Assembly: GCF_001908375.1 (NCBI RefSeq)
Contig: NZ_CP017241.1
Span: 2,049,001-2,113,000 of the forward strand
Reading direction: 5' to 3'
DNA: 64,000 bases
Source: Rhizobium etli 8C-3
GTDB taxonomy: Bacteria; Pseudomonadota; Alphaproteobacteria; Rhizobiales; Rhizobiaceae
Shown: piece after piece, positions 54,899 to 64,000 of the stretch
How positions within the stretch are numbered: position 1 is the first letter of the stretch
Layout of the letters: each line of letters starts with the position of its first letter
Program-made: the position numbers and the translations under genes
The notes under the pieces: generated by a model
Told to the model about the DNA's origin: nothing
The model's database searches: none
What the model saw: only the letters and a program-made list of their open reading frames with translations

Positions 54899-55576
54899 AT
54901 GACCCTGCCGATCCGGATCGCCCCCTCCATTCTGGCTGCGGACTTTGCCAAGCTAGGACAGGAGGTGCGCGATGTGACGGCGGCAGGCGCAGACTGGATC
55001 CATCTCGACGTCATGGACGGCCATTTCGTCCCGAACATCTCCTTCGGCGCCGACGTCATCAAGTCGTTGCGCTCCTATACGGACGCGACTTTCGATTGCC
55101 ACCTGATGATCTCGCCGGCCGATCCTTATCTGGAAGCCTTCGCAAATGCTGGCTGCGACCGCATCACCGTTCATGCTGAGGCAGGACCGCATCTTCACCG
55201 CTCGCTGCAGACGATCCGCAATTTCGGTAAGAAGGTCGGCGTGACGATCAATCCGGCAACGCCGTTGTCGGCGATCGAGAGCGTTCTCGACGACATCGAC
55301 CTCATCCTCATCATGTCGGTAAATCCCGGCTTCGGCGGCCAGAAATTCATTCCCGCGATGGCCGGGAAAATTGCATCCGCGAAATCCCTGATCGGTGACA
55401 GGCCGATCGAACTTCAGGTCGACGGCGGGGTCACGGTTGAGACCGCGCCGATCATCGGCAAGGCCGGCGGCAATGTGCTCGTCGCCGGTTCGGCGATTTT
55501 CAAGGGTGCCTCCGTCGAAGCCTACCGCACCGCCATCAGCGATCTGCGAAGCGCTGCAAACGACGGGCGCTCATGA
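54899..55576 (+). CDS. rpe: Ribulose-phosphate 3-epimerase
   Basis: The 225-residue TIM-barrel enzyme interconverts ribulose 5-phosphate and xylulose 5-phosphate in the pentose phosphate pathway. It starts [20 protein letters not shown] behind AGGAGAGAG. The metal site has [19 protein letters not shown] and the [11 protein letters not shown] near the phosphate loop; [13 protein letters not shown] is the phosphate-binding stretch. Full length. Confidence 0.96.
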   Translation: MTLPIRIAPSILAADFAKLGQEVRDVTAAGADWIHLDVMDGHFVPNISFGADVIKSLRSYTDATFDCHLMISPADPYLEAFANAGCDRITVHAEAGPHLHRSLQTIRNFGKKVGVTINPATPLSAIESVLDDIDLILIMSVNPGFGGQKFIPAMAGKIASAKSLIGDRPIELQVDGGVTVETAPIIGKAGGNVLVAGSAIFKGASVEAYRTAISDLRSAANDGRS

Positions 55577-55595
55577 AATCGGCGTATCGTTGACG

Positions 55596-56081
55596 ATGGA
55601 CCGGATACGCGCTGCCAGACCACCCTATTTCGAGCTGTTTGGCGGCGCCGCGGTTTGGGGCCTCATGATGATGGCCTCGGCGATGGCGTCGCTTTACATG
55701 CGCAACCGTTTCGAGACGGAACACGCGGCCGAATTGGCGCTTCTCTATTTCGCCGGCGGCCTTTTCTCCTGGCCCTTCATGCTGCCGATCGGCCGCTTCT
55801 TCGCCTACCGGCGCCGGATCGAGACACGCTTTGCCGCCTTCTTCGTCTGCCTGACGGCGGGAACGATGCTGATGACGGCATTTCTCTTTTCGATGGACTA
55901 CCGCATTTTCTATTCGCGCTGGCATGCCCCGTTTGGCAGCCTCGTATGGACCTACCAGTTCATCTTCACCGGCGCGAATGCGGTCTATCAGTTCCTGGTG
56001 CTCGGTCTGCGGCTCTTCCTGCCGTTCGGTCTCGTCTGCCTGCTTGCAACCAGCTACGTCCTTGCAAAACGCATGCGTTGA
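55596..56081 (+). CDS. Small integral membrane protein, unknown
   Basis: A 161-residue protein with four predicted membrane helices (about 14-34, 48-64, 78-98, 122-145). It starts MDRIRAARPPYFELFGGAAVWG at 55596, 19 bases after rpe. Segments such as RNRFETEHAAELALLYFAGG and FSMDYRIFYSRWHAPFGSL lack any motif I know. It is downstream of rpe and upstream of purB, probably a conserved rhizobial protein without known function. Confidence 0.7.
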   Translation: MDRIRAARPPYFELFGGAAVWGLMMMASAMASLYMRNRFETEHAAELALLYFAGGLFSWPFMLPIGRFFAYRRRIETRFAAFFVCLTAGTMLMTAFLFSMDYRIFYSRWHAPFGSLVWTYQFIFTGANAVYQFLVLGLRLFLPFGLVCLLATSYVLAKRMR

Positions 56082-56145
56082 GATTACCGCGCGTCTTTGC
56101 TACAGGGGCGCCAGATAGTCTTCCTCGCAACGAAAGCAGTGAGCC

Positions 56146-57447
56146 ATGATCCCGCGTTACTCCCGCCCAGAGATGGTCGCCATCTGGTCGCCCGAAACCA
56201 AGTTCCGCATCTGGTTCGAGATCGAAGCACATGCCTGCGACGCGTTGGCCGAACTCGGCGTCATTCCAAAGGAAGCGGCAAAGACGATCTGGGAAAAGGG
56301 AGGCGCGGCAGAGTTCGACGTTGCCAGGATCGACGAGATCGAAGCGGTTACTAAACATGACGTCATCGCCTTCCTGACGCATCTAGCTGAATTCGTCGGG
56401 CCAGACAGCCGTTTCGTGCACCAGGGCATGACCTCGTCCGACGTGCTTGACACAACGTTCAACATCCAGCTGGTGCGGGCCGCCGACATTCTGCTCGCCG
56501 ATATGGACCGTGTACTCGCAGCACTCAAGACGCGCGCCTTCGAGCACAAGGACACGGTCCGCATCGGCCGCAGCCACGGCATCCACGCAGAGCCGACCAC
56601 CATGGGGCTCACCCTCGCCCGCTTCTATGCCGAGATGGGCCGCAACCACGCCCGCCTCGTCGCAGCACGCGCCGAGATTGCCACCGGTGCGATCTCCGGA
56701 GCTGTCGGCACCTTCGCCAATATCGACCCTCGCGTCGAAGAACATGTCTGCGCCAAGCTCGGCCTCACGCCTGAGCCGGTCTCGACCCAGGTCATTCCGC
56801 GCGACCGCCATGCGATGTTCTTCGCCACACTCGGCGTCATCGCATCGTCGATTGAGAACATCGCAATCGAGATTCGCCACATGCAGCGCACCGAGGTTCT
56901 GGAGGCCGAAGAATTCTTCTCGCCGGGCCAGAAGGGCTCGTCTGCCATGCCGCACAAGCGCAACCCGGTGTTGACCGAAAACCTAACCGGACTTTCCCGC
57001 TTGGTGCGCATGTCGGTCGTTCCGGCACTGGAAAACGTAGCGCTGTGGCACGAGCGCGATATCAGCCACTCGAGCGTCGAGCGCGCCATCGGCCCGGATA
57101 CGACGATTACCCTGGATTTTGCCCTGAACCGCCTGGCCGGCGTCGTCGAAAAGCTCGTGGTCTATCCCGAGAACATGGAGAAGAACCTCAACAAGTTCCG
57201 CGGCCTTGTCCATTCGCAGCGTGTTCTCCTGGCCCTTACCCAGGCAGGCGTTTCCCGGGAGGACGCCTACCGCCTCGTGCAGCGTAACGCCATGAAGGTC
57301 TGGGAACAGGGCAAGGATTTCCTCGAAGAACTGCTCGCCGACGAGGACGTCCGCTCGGCACTTTCGGAAGACGATCTCCGAGAAAAGTTCGACCTCGGTT
57401 ACCATACCAAGCACGTCGATACGATCTTCAAGCGCGTTTTTGGGTGA
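56146..57447 (+). CDS. purB: Adenylosuccinate lyase
   Basis: The 433-residue homotetramer cleaves SAICAR and adenylosuccinate to release fumarate in purine synthesis. It starts MIPRYSRPEMVAIWSPETKF. The fumarase/aspartase signature GSSAMPHKRNPVLTENLTGL is present, with TSSDVLDTTFNIQLV for the active site His/Ser and GRSHGIHAEPTTMG. Full length. purC and purS/Q lie 4.5 kb downstream with unrelated genes in between. Confidence 0.97.
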   Translation: MIPRYSRPEMVAIWSPETKFRIWFEIEAHACDALAELGVIPKEAAKTIWEKGGAAEFDVARIDEIEAVTKHDVIAFLTHLAEFVGPDSRFVHQGMTSSDVLDTTFNIQLVRAADILLADMDRVLAALKTRAFEHKDTVRIGRSHGIHAEPTTMGLTLARFYAEMGRNHARLVAARAEIATGAISGAVGTFANIDPRVEEHVCAKLGLTPEPVSTQVIPRDRHAMFFATLGVIASSIENIAIEIRHMQRTEVLEAEEFFSPGQKGSSAMPHKRNPVLTENLTGLSRLVRMSVVPALENVALWHERDISHSSVERAIGPDTTITLDFALNRLAGVVEKLVVYPENMEKNLNKFRGLVHSQRVLLALTQAGVSREDAYRLVQRNAMKVWEQGKDFLEELLADEDVRSALSEDDLREKFDLGYHTKHVDTIFKRVFG

Positions 57448-57830
57448 ACTGGATCTATTCGAAAACGGCGCCGCAGCAACGGCGCCGCTGTCATTTCTGC
57501 CTTGCGCGATCTCGATGGCGAGCGCGTTTGTTTTCCGGCTCTGCGGCTTCATAGCTCCGCCCGGATTGCATTGCCCGCCTCCGTCCGGCTTTTCCCAGTC
57601 AGCTCTTCGTGCCTGTATTGATCAACCGGCAGGTTTGACAACAGTCAAATAACGGCCCCAAACCCGCCTGGACAATGACGGCCGAGACTGCGAGAACGCA
57701 GATGGCCGGCCCGTCCGCCCAAGCGGGTAAGGACGTGCTGCTGGCAAGAAAGCCTCATTCAAAGACATCCTCAGATCAACTTTGAAGGAGGCTGCAGGTT
57801 CCGCTTGCGTGACGCAGGCTGCATCGCGCC
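57448..57830. other. 383-base spacer between purB and the DUF2189 gene
   Basis: The region lies between converging genes. It contains the purB terminator-like hairpin and a small dyad, TTTGAC-AACA-GTCAAA (57634-57649), resembling an FNR-type box but without a gene in a suitable position. No coding sequence with native codon use was found. Nothing else is seen. Confidence 0.6.
57466..57487 (+). terminator. Hairpin after purB
   Basis: CGGCGCCG (57466-57473) pairs with the identical palindrome at 57480-57487 as an 8-bp GC stem with loop CAGCAA, 18 bases after the stop. The downstream T content is weak, so termination is likely but not certain. Confidence 0.45.
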
Positions 57831-58628
57831 TTACGCAGGCGTAATCAATTTTCTGTAGAGATGCCATGTTGCGTGGCCGAGGATAGGCATCACCAGTGCC
57901 AGCCCGACAAATAGCGGGATCGTGCCGATGACCAGCGCCGCAGCAATGATCAGGCCCCACAGCATGATCGGCACCGGATTGACGACAGTTGCGCGTATCG
58001 AAGCTGCCATAGCAGCCACGAGTCCTACATCGCGATCGAGAAGCAGGGGGAAGGTGACGACGGTCGTCGCCAGAACCACGATGGCGAAGACCAGCCCGAG
58101 CAGATTGCCCCAGATGATCAGTTGCATGCCTTCGGGCGTACCGAAGATCTGGGAAATGAACACTTCGATCGACCGCGGGAAAACATCGCCGAACAGGTTC
58201 GTGTAGAGCGTCTGCGCTGCGACGAGCCAGACGATGAAGAAGCCGAACAGCAGCAGCCCGCCGACGATGATCGACGGCAAGGCCGGCGAATGTCTGACGT
58301 CGAGCGCATGCGTCCACGACGTATCAAGACCGGCCTCGCGGCGGCGGCTGATTTCGTAGAGTCCGATGGCGGCAATCGGCCCGATCAGCGCAAATCCGGA
58401 CATAAGCGGAAAGATCATCGGCAGAAGGTTGGCGTCCGACGACGCAAGGGCAAGGAAAATGCCGGCAATCGGATACATGAGGCACAAGAACACGTAATGG
58501 GAGGGCTTTTCGCGAAAATCGTCCAGCCCGCGACGTAAAGCGTCGAAGACGTCCGCGGTGCTGATCTTGTTGATAGCGAGACGTGCGTAGCGCTCGCCTG
58601 ATCCTGTCATAACATGAAATGCCGACAT
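57831..58628 (-). CDS. DUF2189 family membrane protein
   Basis: A 265-residue integral membrane protein with six predicted helices. The start is the ATG at 58628 (MSAFHVMTGSGERY) behind GGAGGAGAA. Family marks are ALRRGLDDFREKPSHYVFLCLMYPIAG, GFALIGPIAAIGLYEISRRREAG and the repeated helical pairs ending VIGTIPLFVGLALVMPILGHATWHLYRKL. Function is unknown. It is divergent from the RBBP9-type hydrolase. Confidence 0.87.
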   Translation of the reverse strand: MSAFHVMTGSGERYARLAINKISTADVFDALRRGLDDFREKPSHYVFLCLMYPIAGIFLALASSDANLLPMIFPLMSGFALIGPIAAIGLYEISRRREAGLDTSWTHALDVRHSPALPSIIVGGLLLFGFFIVWLVAAQTLYTNLFGDVFPRSIEVFISQIFGTPEGMQLIIWGNLLGLVFAIVVLATTVVTFPLLLDRDVGLVAAMAASIRATVVNPVPIMLWGLIIAAALVIGTIPLFVGLALVMPILGHATWHLYRKLITPA

Positions 58629-58794
58629 GGCTTTCTCCTCCGTAAGCCGATCGGCCGGCGGCGGAAATGCATCGGCATTGACGCAGCCGACACGAGAAAC
58701 CGCAACCGGCAATGGCGCGATCATAACGAATTTCACCGCCCTTGTCGCGCTTTCCCTTGACAGAACCGTCAAGCTTTCTCACATCGGCGGGATC

Positions 58795-59349
58795 ATGAAA
58801 GCTTCAGACATCGATATCCTCATCATCCCTGGCTACACGAATTCCGGCCCCGACCACTGGCAGAGCCGCTGGGAAGCAAAGCTCAGCACGGCGCGACGGG
58901 TCGAACAGGCCGAATGGTCAAAGCCAGTCCGCGACGATTGGGTCGCCCGCATCGCCGAGGAGGTGAACGCCTCGTCCCGCCCCGTCGTCCTTGTCGCCCA
59001 CTCGCTCGGAATTCCCTCGGCAATCCATGCGATCCCGCATTTCCGGAAGAAGGTGGCCGGCGCTTTCTTCGTGGCACCACCGGACGTCGCCAACCCGAAT
59101 ATCCGCCCGAAACACCTCATGACGTTCGGCCCCTACCCGCGCGATCCGCTGCCGTTTCCTGCGATTACAGTGGCAAGTCGCAACGATCCCTTCGGCAGCT
59201 ACGAGCATGCCGATGACATTGCAGCAAGCTGGGGCTCGCTTTTGATCGACGCCGGTGAATCCGGCCATATCAACGCGGAGTCAGGTCATGGCCCCTGGCC
59301 CGAGGGAACGATGGTCTTTGCGCAGTTCCTGAGCCGCCTGAAGCCTTAG
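58795..59349 (+). CDS. RBBP9/YdeN-type serine hydrolase
   Basis: A 184-residue alpha/beta hydrolase starting MKASDIDILIIPGYTNSGPDHW at 58795. The nucleophile elbow is LVAHSLGIPSA with Ser at about 69; the Asp is in VASRNDPFGSY and the catalytic His in DAGESGHINAESGHGPWP, as in the RBBP9/YdeN family. The substrate is unknown. The frame is open upstream to 58627 but without family sequence. Confidence 0.9.
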   Translation: MKASDIDILIIPGYTNSGPDHWQSRWEAKLSTARRVEQAEWSKPVRDDWVARIAEEVNASSRPVVLVAHSLGIPSAIHAIPHFRKKVAGAFFVAPPDVANPNIRPKHLMTFGPYPRDPLPFPAITVASRNDPFGSYEHADDIAASWGSLLIDAGESGHINAESGHGPWPEGTMVFAQFLSRLKP

Positions 59350-59436
59350 GCTCTGGAAAGCCGAAAGTTTTCCACGTCTTCCAGGCACTGCTTAACAGTT
59401 ATTTTATTCAATGACTTCAGACTGCAGGCACGCGAA

Positions 59437-61728
59437 TTGAGCGAGCGCACAGTGAAGCAGCGAAAACAGATCAGCGCGATCAATACTGGCAACAAGCTTG
59501 CGATGGAACCGGCACCGGACACCTCCGATCTGGCCGAGCGCGAGAGCCGTTGGAACTATGCGCTCGTCGGCTCCGGCCTCGGCGTCTGGGACCACAACAA
59601 CCTCACCGGCACGAAATACTACTCCAATACATGGAAAGAAATCCGCGGCATGGCTCCACACGAGCAAGCCGACGGAGACTACGAGGAATGGCTCAAGCTT
59701 CTTCATCCCGATGACCGCGATTTCGTCATAATGGCCATCGAGAGGCAGATCGCAGGCGACCCGGATTTTCACGTCTTCGAGTACCGGGAGCGCCACAAGG
59801 ACGGCCGCTGGGTCTGGATCGAATGCCGCGGCGCCTGCGTGGAATGGGACGAAAGCGGCGCTCCTGTCCGCATCGTCGGCACGGACACGGACATCACGGC
59901 CCGCAAACAATCCGAAGAGATGCTCGAGCACCTGTCGCGCAGGCTGGATCTCGCTCTCGACATCTCGCGCATAGGCGTTTTCGAAGCCGATCTTAACGCT
60001 GGAACAGTCGAGTGGGACGACCGCTTGCTGGCGATGTACGGGCTTGAAGGCACGCCTCGCGTGAAGCTCAGCGAGGCATGGGAGCAGGCCTTGCACCCAG
60101 ACGACCGCGAGCGCACGCTGAAGAACCTAGAAGCAAGCCTGGAAAAAGACCGCGGCCTGCTGCAGGAGTTCCGCATCATCCGCGGCGACGGCGCCGAACG
60201 CGTCATTCGCGCCCGTTCGGCTTTCTTCTTGGATGCCGAGGGAAAGCGCAAGCTCATCGGCGCAAATTGGGATGTCACCGAAGAGGTCAGTCTTCGCAAC
60301 GATCTTCAGAAGGCGAAAGATCTGGCGGAAGCCCGTAACCGGGAACTCGAAGCCGCCAGGGAAAACATCGAGCATCTGGCGCTTCACGATTTTCTCACGG
60401 AACTCCCCAACCGCCGCTATCTCGACCGCATCCTCGACGAGCGTTCCGCCGGATGCCGCGAGAGTGGCTTGACGCTCGCGATCCTGCATATCGACCTCGA
60501 TCGCTTCAAGCAGATCAACGACACGCTCGGCCACCGCGCCGGCGACGCCATGTTGAAACATGCAGCCAGGGTGCTGAAGGATTGCGTTCGCTCGAGCGAT
60601 TTCGTTGCGCGCATCGGTGGCGACGAGTTCGTCGTGCTTTGCACGATCGACAGCTCTCCGAAGAAGCTTTCCAATATGGCAGCCCGAATCATCCGCGAAC
60701 TCAGCAAGCCGGTCCGCTACGAGGGCCATGACTGTCGCTTCGGCGCCAGCATCGGCATCGCCGCGGAAAGCGGCAAGGATCTCGACGCAAAGCAGTTGTT
60801 ACTCAACGCCGATATCGCGCTTTACCGTGCCAAGGCCGCAGGCCGCAACCGCCATGAATTCTTCTCCAAGGACGCCCGCCGCACCATCATCGCGGCCAAG
60901 CGCTTGTCGGACGAAATGCTGCAGGGACTGGAGCGCAACGAATTCATTCCCTTCTATCAACTGCAGTTTCATGCCCATACCCTTGAAGTTGCCGGCGTGG
61001 AGACGCTGGCGCGCTGGCGGCATCCGGAACACGGATTGCTGACACCCGGCCACTTCCTGACGATTGCCGAAGATCTTGACGTCGTCTCAGCGATCGACGG
61101 CCTGATCCTGGAACGAGGGCTGGCCGATCGCGCCGCATGGGCGAGAGAGGGTTTCGTCACTCCGAAGCTCTCGGTGAATGTCTCTTCTAGGCGCCTGGGC
61201 GATCCGGGCCTTGGCAAGAAACTGCGGGCGCTGAAGATCGAGCCGGGCATCCTGTCCTTCGAGCTCCTGGAATCCATATCGCTTGACGATTGCGACGATG
61301 CAGTCCTGTCCAATCTCAGGCAATTGCGCAAGCTCGGGATCGATATCGAGATCGACGACTTTGGTACCGGCCACGCCTCGATCGTCAGCCTGCTCAAGCT
61401 CAGTCCGCGCACGCTGAAGATCGACCGGGAACTGATCCGCATGCTGCCGCAGTCGGCCGAGCAGAGAAAGCTCGTCCGTTCCATCATCGATATCGGCCGT
61501 TCGCTGAACATCCTTGTCACGGCCGAGGGTGTCGAAAGCATGGATCATGTCCGCATCCTTGGCGATCTTGGCTGCGACATGCTGCAGGGCTATGCGCTGG
61601 CTCGACCGATGCCGGCCATGCAAATACCGGCTTTTGTACGCAATGCGGGATGGCGGCGGCACGACGCAGACGCCTACGCCCTTCAGAGCGTTCTTCGCCA
61701 GCAGATCAAAAGCAACCGCAGCAAATAA
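59437..61728 (+). CDS. PAS-PAS-GGDEF-EAL cyclic-di-GMP signalling protein
   Basis: A 763-residue signalling protein without membrane helices. Two PAS folds (about 38-150 and 170-285, each with HPDDR) precede a GGDEF domain with the catalytic motif RIGGDEFVVL intact at about 391-400. An EAL domain follows, in which the motif reads GVETLARW, with NVSS, ESISLDD, DDFGTGH, TLKIDREL and LQGY intact. Both cyclase and phosphodiesterase could be active; the net effect is unknown. The TTG start at 59437 lacks a clear ribosome site; the ATG at 59503 (MEPAPDTSD) is the alternative. Confidence 0.88.
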   Translation: MSERTVKQRKQISAINTGNKLAMEPAPDTSDLAERESRWNYALVGSGLGVWDHNNLTGTKYYSNTWKEIRGMAPHEQADGDYEEWLKLLHPDDRDFVIMAIERQIAGDPDFHVFEYRERHKDGRWVWIECRGACVEWDESGAPVRIVGTDTDITARKQSEEMLEHLSRRLDLALDISRIGVFEADLNAGTVEWDDRLLAMYGLEGTPRVKLSEAWEQALHPDDRERTLKNLEASLEKDRGLLQEFRIIRGDGAERVIRARSAFFLDAEGKRKLIGANWDVTEEVSLRNDLQKAKDLAEARNRELEAARENIEHLALHDFLTELPNRRYLDRILDERSAGCRESGLTLAILHIDLDRFKQINDTLGHRAGDAMLKHAARVLKDCVRSSDFVARIGGDEFVVLCTIDSSPKKLSNMAARIIRELSKPVRYEGHDCRFGASIGIAAESGKDLDAKQLLLNADIALYRAKAAGRNRHEFFSKDARRTIIAAKRLSDEMLQGLERNEFIPFYQLQFHAHTLEVAGVETLARWRHPEHGLLTPGHFLTIAEDLDVVSAIDGLILERGLADRAAWAREGFVTPKLSVNVSSRRLGDPGLGKKLRALKIEPGILSFELLESISLDDCDDAVLSNLRQLRKLGIDIEIDDFGTGHASIVSLLKLSPRTLKIDRELIRMLPQSAEQRKLVRSIIDIGRSLNILVTAEGVESMDHVRILGDLGCDMLQGYALARPMPAMQIPAFVRNAGWRRHDADAYALQSVLRQQIKSNRSK

Positions 61729-61868
61729 AGCCTGCATAAGGGGCCGCGCGGTCGGCTTTGATTCCACCGCATCACAAAAAACTGTAAGCTTATCTCCAGA
61801 AAATCTTCGATTCTCTTGGGTCGCGTGCCTACATATCTGGAATCCGGGGAAGGAGTGACAGGCGCATT

Positions 61869-61961
61869 GTGAAACTCTCTCTTTTCCTTTATGGGGACGC
61901 CACGAGATCCATCCACTCGCGCTATCCCAAGAGCGCCAACGACAGAGAACAACTAAAATGA
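61869..61961 (+). CDS. Possible 30-codon leader ORF overlapping purC
   Basis: A GTG at 61869, 13 bases after AAGGAG, opens a 30-codon frame encoding [19 protein letters not shown] and ending with REQLK. Its stop TGA overlaps the purC start (AATGA at 61957-61961). purC itself has only a weak ribosome site (GAGAAC), so this frame could feed ribosomes to purC by coupling, or act as an attenuating leader. It may also be chance. Confidence 0.3.
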   Translation: MKLSLFLYGDATRSIHSRYPKSANDREQLK

Positions 61962-62722
61962 ACCGTCGCCGCCGTATCTACGAGGGCAAGGCCAAGATTC
62001 TATATGAGGGACCGGAACCGGGGACTTTGATCCAGTTCTTCAAGGATGACGCCACGGCCTTCAACAAGAAAAAACACGAAGTCATCGATGGCAAGGGCGT
62101 TCTGAACAACCGAATTTCGGAATACATCTTCAGCCATCTGAACAAGATCGGCATCCCGACGCACTTCATCCGCAGGCTCAACATGCGCGAGCAGCTGATC
62201 CGGGAAGTGGAGATGATCCCGCTCGAGATCGTTGTGCGCAACGTCGCTGCCGGTTCGCTGGCCAAGCGCCTCGGCATCGAGGAAGGCGTGGTTCTGCCCC
62301 GCTCGATCATCGAATTCTACTACAAATCCGATGCTCTCGACGATCCGATGGTCTCGGAAGAACACATCACCGCCTTCGGCTGGGCAAATCCCGCCGAGCT
62401 CGACGACATCATGGCACTCGCCATACGCGTCAACGACTTCATGACCGGTCTCTTCCTTGGCGTCGGCATTCAGCTTGTCGATTTCAAGATCGAATGCGGC
62501 CGGCTGTTTGAAGGCGACATGATGCGCATCATCCTTGCCGACGAGATTTCTCCCGATTCTTGCCGCCTCTGGGACATCGAAACCCATGAGAAGATGGACA
62601 AGGATCGCTTTCGCCGCGATATGGGCGGGCTTCTCGAAGCCTATTCCGAAGTAGCGCGTCGCCTCGGCATCATCAACGAAAACGAGCCTGTGCGCGGCAC
62701 AGGCCCGGTTTTGGTCAAGTAA
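61958..62722 (+). CDS. purC: SAICAR synthetase PurC
   Basis: PurC joins aspartate to CAIR in purine synthesis. The 254-residue protein starts [23 protein letters not shown]. Family features are [23 protein letters not shown], the substrate loop [21 protein letters not shown], and the second-half signature [10 protein letters not shown] with [14 protein letters not shown]. Full length. It begins the run purC-purS-small ORF-purQ. Confidence 0.96.
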   Translation: MNRRRRIYEGKAKILYEGPEPGTLIQFFKDDATAFNKKKHEVIDGKGVLNNRISEYIFSHLNKIGIPTHFIRRLNMREQLIREVEMIPLEIVVRNVAAGSLAKRLGIEEGVVLPRSIIEFYYKSDALDDPMVSEEHITAFGWANPAELDDIMALAIRVNDFMTGLFLGVGIQLVDFKIECGRLFEGDMMRIILADEISPDSCRLWDIETHEKMDKDRFRRDMGGLLEAYSEVARRLGIINENEPVRGTGPVLVK

Positions 62723-62752
62723 GACGTTCTGGTCAAAGACAGGGAAGAAGAA

Positions 62753-62995
62753 GTGATCAAGGCTCGTGTAACCGTCACGCTGAAAAACGGCGTTCTCGAT
62801 CCGCAGGGCAAGGCAATCGAAGGGGCGTTGAGCGGCCTCGGCTTCATGGGCATTGGCCATGTCCGCCAAGGGAAGGTCTTCGACCTCGAACTCGAAAGCG
62901 CCGACAAGGCCAAGGCCGAAGCCGACCTCAAGGCCATGTGCGAAAAACTCCTCGCGAACACTGTGATCGAAAATTATACTATTTCGCTCGACTGA
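62753..62995 (+). CDS. purS: PurS subunit of FGAM synthetase
   Basis: The 80-residue PurS forms, with PurQ and small-type PurL, the formylglycinamidine ribonucleotide synthetase complex. It starts with GTG at 62753 behind GGAAGAAGAA (VIKARVTVTLKNGVLDPQGK). The dimeric strand-helix fold ends at VIENYTISLD. The full family length is 80-85. It lies 30 bases after purC. Confidence 0.93.
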   Translation: MIKARVTVTLKNGVLDPQGKAIEGALSGLGFMGIGHVRQGKVFDLELESADKAKAEADLKAMCEKLLANTVIENYTISLD

Positions 62996-63012
62996 CGGTC
63001 GCCGAGGACTTG

Positions 63013-63261
63013 ATGGCTGACCTGACGTGGGAATCACGGTTTGAAATCTTGAGAAAAACCCAGTCCGATAGAAAAAAGGGACAGAGGGACAATTGTCGAG
63101 ATATCAACAGCCTCAGCAACCATATGCGGGCCATGCAGGGCGACACGAAGAACCTGCGTGGCACGATGAGCCAGGTCCTTGATCGCCTGGGCCGCATTGA
63201 AAATCGTCACGAACTTCGACAATTGGCAGAAGCACAAGCAAGGTTTGAACCGCACCCATGA
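63013..63261 (+). CDS. Small 82-residue protein coupled to purQ
   Basis: It starts at ATG 63013 behind GAGGACT ([19 protein letters not shown]) and ends with ATGA overlapping the purQ start at 63258. The sequence is highly charged and probably an extended helix or coiled coil: [21 protein letters not shown] then [24 protein letters not shown]. No family is recognised. Conservation across rhizobia is not known to me. Position between two subunits of one enzyme suggests a structural or regulatory link to the FGAM synthetase, by inference. Confidence 0.65.
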   Translation: MADLTWESRFEILRKTQSDRKKGQRDNCRDINSLSNHMRAMQGDTKNLRGTMSQVLDRLGRIENRHELRQLAEAQARFEPHP

Positions 63262-63929
63262 AATCAGCCGTCGTTCAACTTCCGGGCCTTAACCGCGATC
63301 GCGACATGATCGCAGCGCTGACGAAAATCTCCGGCCACGCGCCGGTGACGATCTGGCAGACGGAAACCGATATTCCCGATGTCGATCTGATCGTTATCCC
63401 GGGCGGCTTTTCTTATGGCGATTATCTGCGCTGCGGCGCGATCGCGGCTCGCATGCCGGTGATGCAGGCGATCGTCGACAAGGCCCAGAAAGGCGTCAAG
63501 GTGCTTGGCGTCTGCAATGGCTTTCAGATCCTCGTGGAAGCCGGCCTGCTGCCGGGTGCTTTGATGCGCAACGCCTCGCTGAGGTTCGTCTGCCGCGAGA
63601 TTAAGCTTGAGGTCGCCAACGCCAATACAGCTTTCACCCGCGCTTATGCCAAGGGTCAGGTCATACGTTGCCCGGTTGCCCACCACGACGGCAACTATTT
63701 CGCGGATCCCGAGACGTTGGCTGAGATAGAAGGCAATGGCCAGGTGGTTTTCCGTTATGCGCACGGCACCAACCCGAACGGATCGATCAACGACATTGCC
63801 GCGGTGATGAACGCCAGGGGCAACGTTCTCGGCATGATGCCGCATCCGGAAAACCTGATCGAAGCAGCCCATGGCGGCTCCGATGGACGCGGTCTGTTTG
63901 CTTCGGCACTCGACCTGATCGCTGCCTAA
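63258..63929 (+). CDS. purQ: FGAM synthetase glutaminase subunit PurQ
   Basis: The 223-residue glutaminase supplies ammonia to PurL. The start [16 protein letters not shown] follows the small ORF with a four-base overlap. The catalytic Cys is in [14 protein letters not shown] (about 86), with the Gly-rich [12 protein letters not shown] at the oxyanion region, and the His/Glu pair in [14 protein letters not shown] near the C-terminus. Full length for PurQ of the Gram-positive/alphaproteobacterial small PurL type. The partner purL is outside the window. Confidence 0.95.
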   Translation: MKSAVVQLPGLNRDRDMIAALTKISGHAPVTIWQTETDIPDVDLIVIPGGFSYGDYLRCGAIAARMPVMQAIVDKAQKGVKVLGVCNGFQILVEAGLLPGALMRNASLRFVCREIKLEVANANTAFTRAYAKGQVIRCPVAHHDGNYFADPETLAEIEGNGQVVFRYAHGTNPNGSINDIAAVMNARGNVLGMMPHPENLIEAAHGGSDGRGLFASALDLIAA

Positions 63930-63978
63930 CCCTTGCCGCGCAAGACGCCTTTAGCAGGTCCACCGGAGCAAAGATTGA

Positions 63979-64000
63979 TGCGCCCTTCCACGAATATCGC
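63979..64000 (+). CDS. Start of a further gene, cut by window edge
   Basis: An ATG behind GGAGCAAAG opens a frame reading MRPSTNI up to the edge. Its identity cannot be told from seven codons. It may be the next gene of the purine cluster. Confidence 0.35.

Noticed and set aside
57634..57649. TTTGAC-AACA-GTCAAA dyad resembling an FNR-type box
   Set aside because: It lies between two converging genes, with no gene start in a position it could activate.

Overview
The window is chromosomal-type DNA from an alphaproteobacterium, almost certainly a Rhizobiaceae member (Rhizobium/Sinorhizobium/Agrobacterium group). The grounds are high GC with GC-rich third codon positions, a suf operon in the rhizobial order sufS2-B-C-D-S1-X-A behind Irr- and RirA-type iron boxes, an ATP12 F1-ATPase assembly chaperone, and purC-purS-(small ORF)-purQ. 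Most genes are housekeeping. No prophage, insertion sequence or CRISPR array was seen.

Layout. 0-5.8 kb: end of a MerR regulator with its palindromic operator, mgtE, a peptide deformylase paralogue lacking two metal ligands, a BON protein, tRNA-Leu(GAG), lipB, a DMT exporter and a conserved unknown. 5.8-18.1 kb: pccA and, on the opposite strand, pccB, separated by an SRPBCC-like/M50 protease fusion, the glutathione formaldehyde pathway (adhI, fghA) with a DUF188 gene, sugE behind a guanidine-II riboswitch, and doxX. pccB is followed leftward-to-rightward by a lipoprotein, atp12, a HAD phosphatase, a RluC-type synthase and crcB, all on the minus strand. 18.2-20.0 kb: a copper operon (DUF2946-like gene, YcnI-PCuAC fusion) with an FNR/FixK-type box at -41.5 from a predicted start. 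20.1-24.7 kb: tandem glycine riboswitch and gcvTHP. 24.9-28.2 kb: a small accessory patch with a frameshifted methyltransferase, a tetR-YCII pair with a perfect 22-bp palindrome, an AraC-type relic and a LysE exporter.

28.3-35.8 kb: the suf iron-sulfur operon with two cysteine desulfurases. 35.8-47.8 kb: an alpha/beta hydrolase, GNAT and anmK, tyrS, a large AsmA-like protein, a bcp-DUF455 pair, an M23 peptidase, a DEAD-box helicase and a Nudix hydrolase. 47.8-53.5 kb: a translationally coupled minus-strand set (MoxR ATPase, VWA CoxE, XdhC split in two, MobA-like cytidylyltransferase) that matures molybdenum hydroxylases, without any hydroxylase structural gene here. 53.7-64 kb: a periplasmic binding protein, rpe, purB, DUF2189, an RBBP9-type hydrolase, a PAS-GGDEF-EAL protein and purC-purS-small ORF-purQ.

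The most useful new leads are the guanidine-II riboswitch with a structured linker, the FNR-type promoter of the copper operon, the metal-ligand-deficient deformylase, the SRPBCC-M50 fusion, the 82-residue protein coupled between purS and purQ, and a 30-codon leader ORF overlapping purC. Everything rests on reading the sequence; no database search was run.
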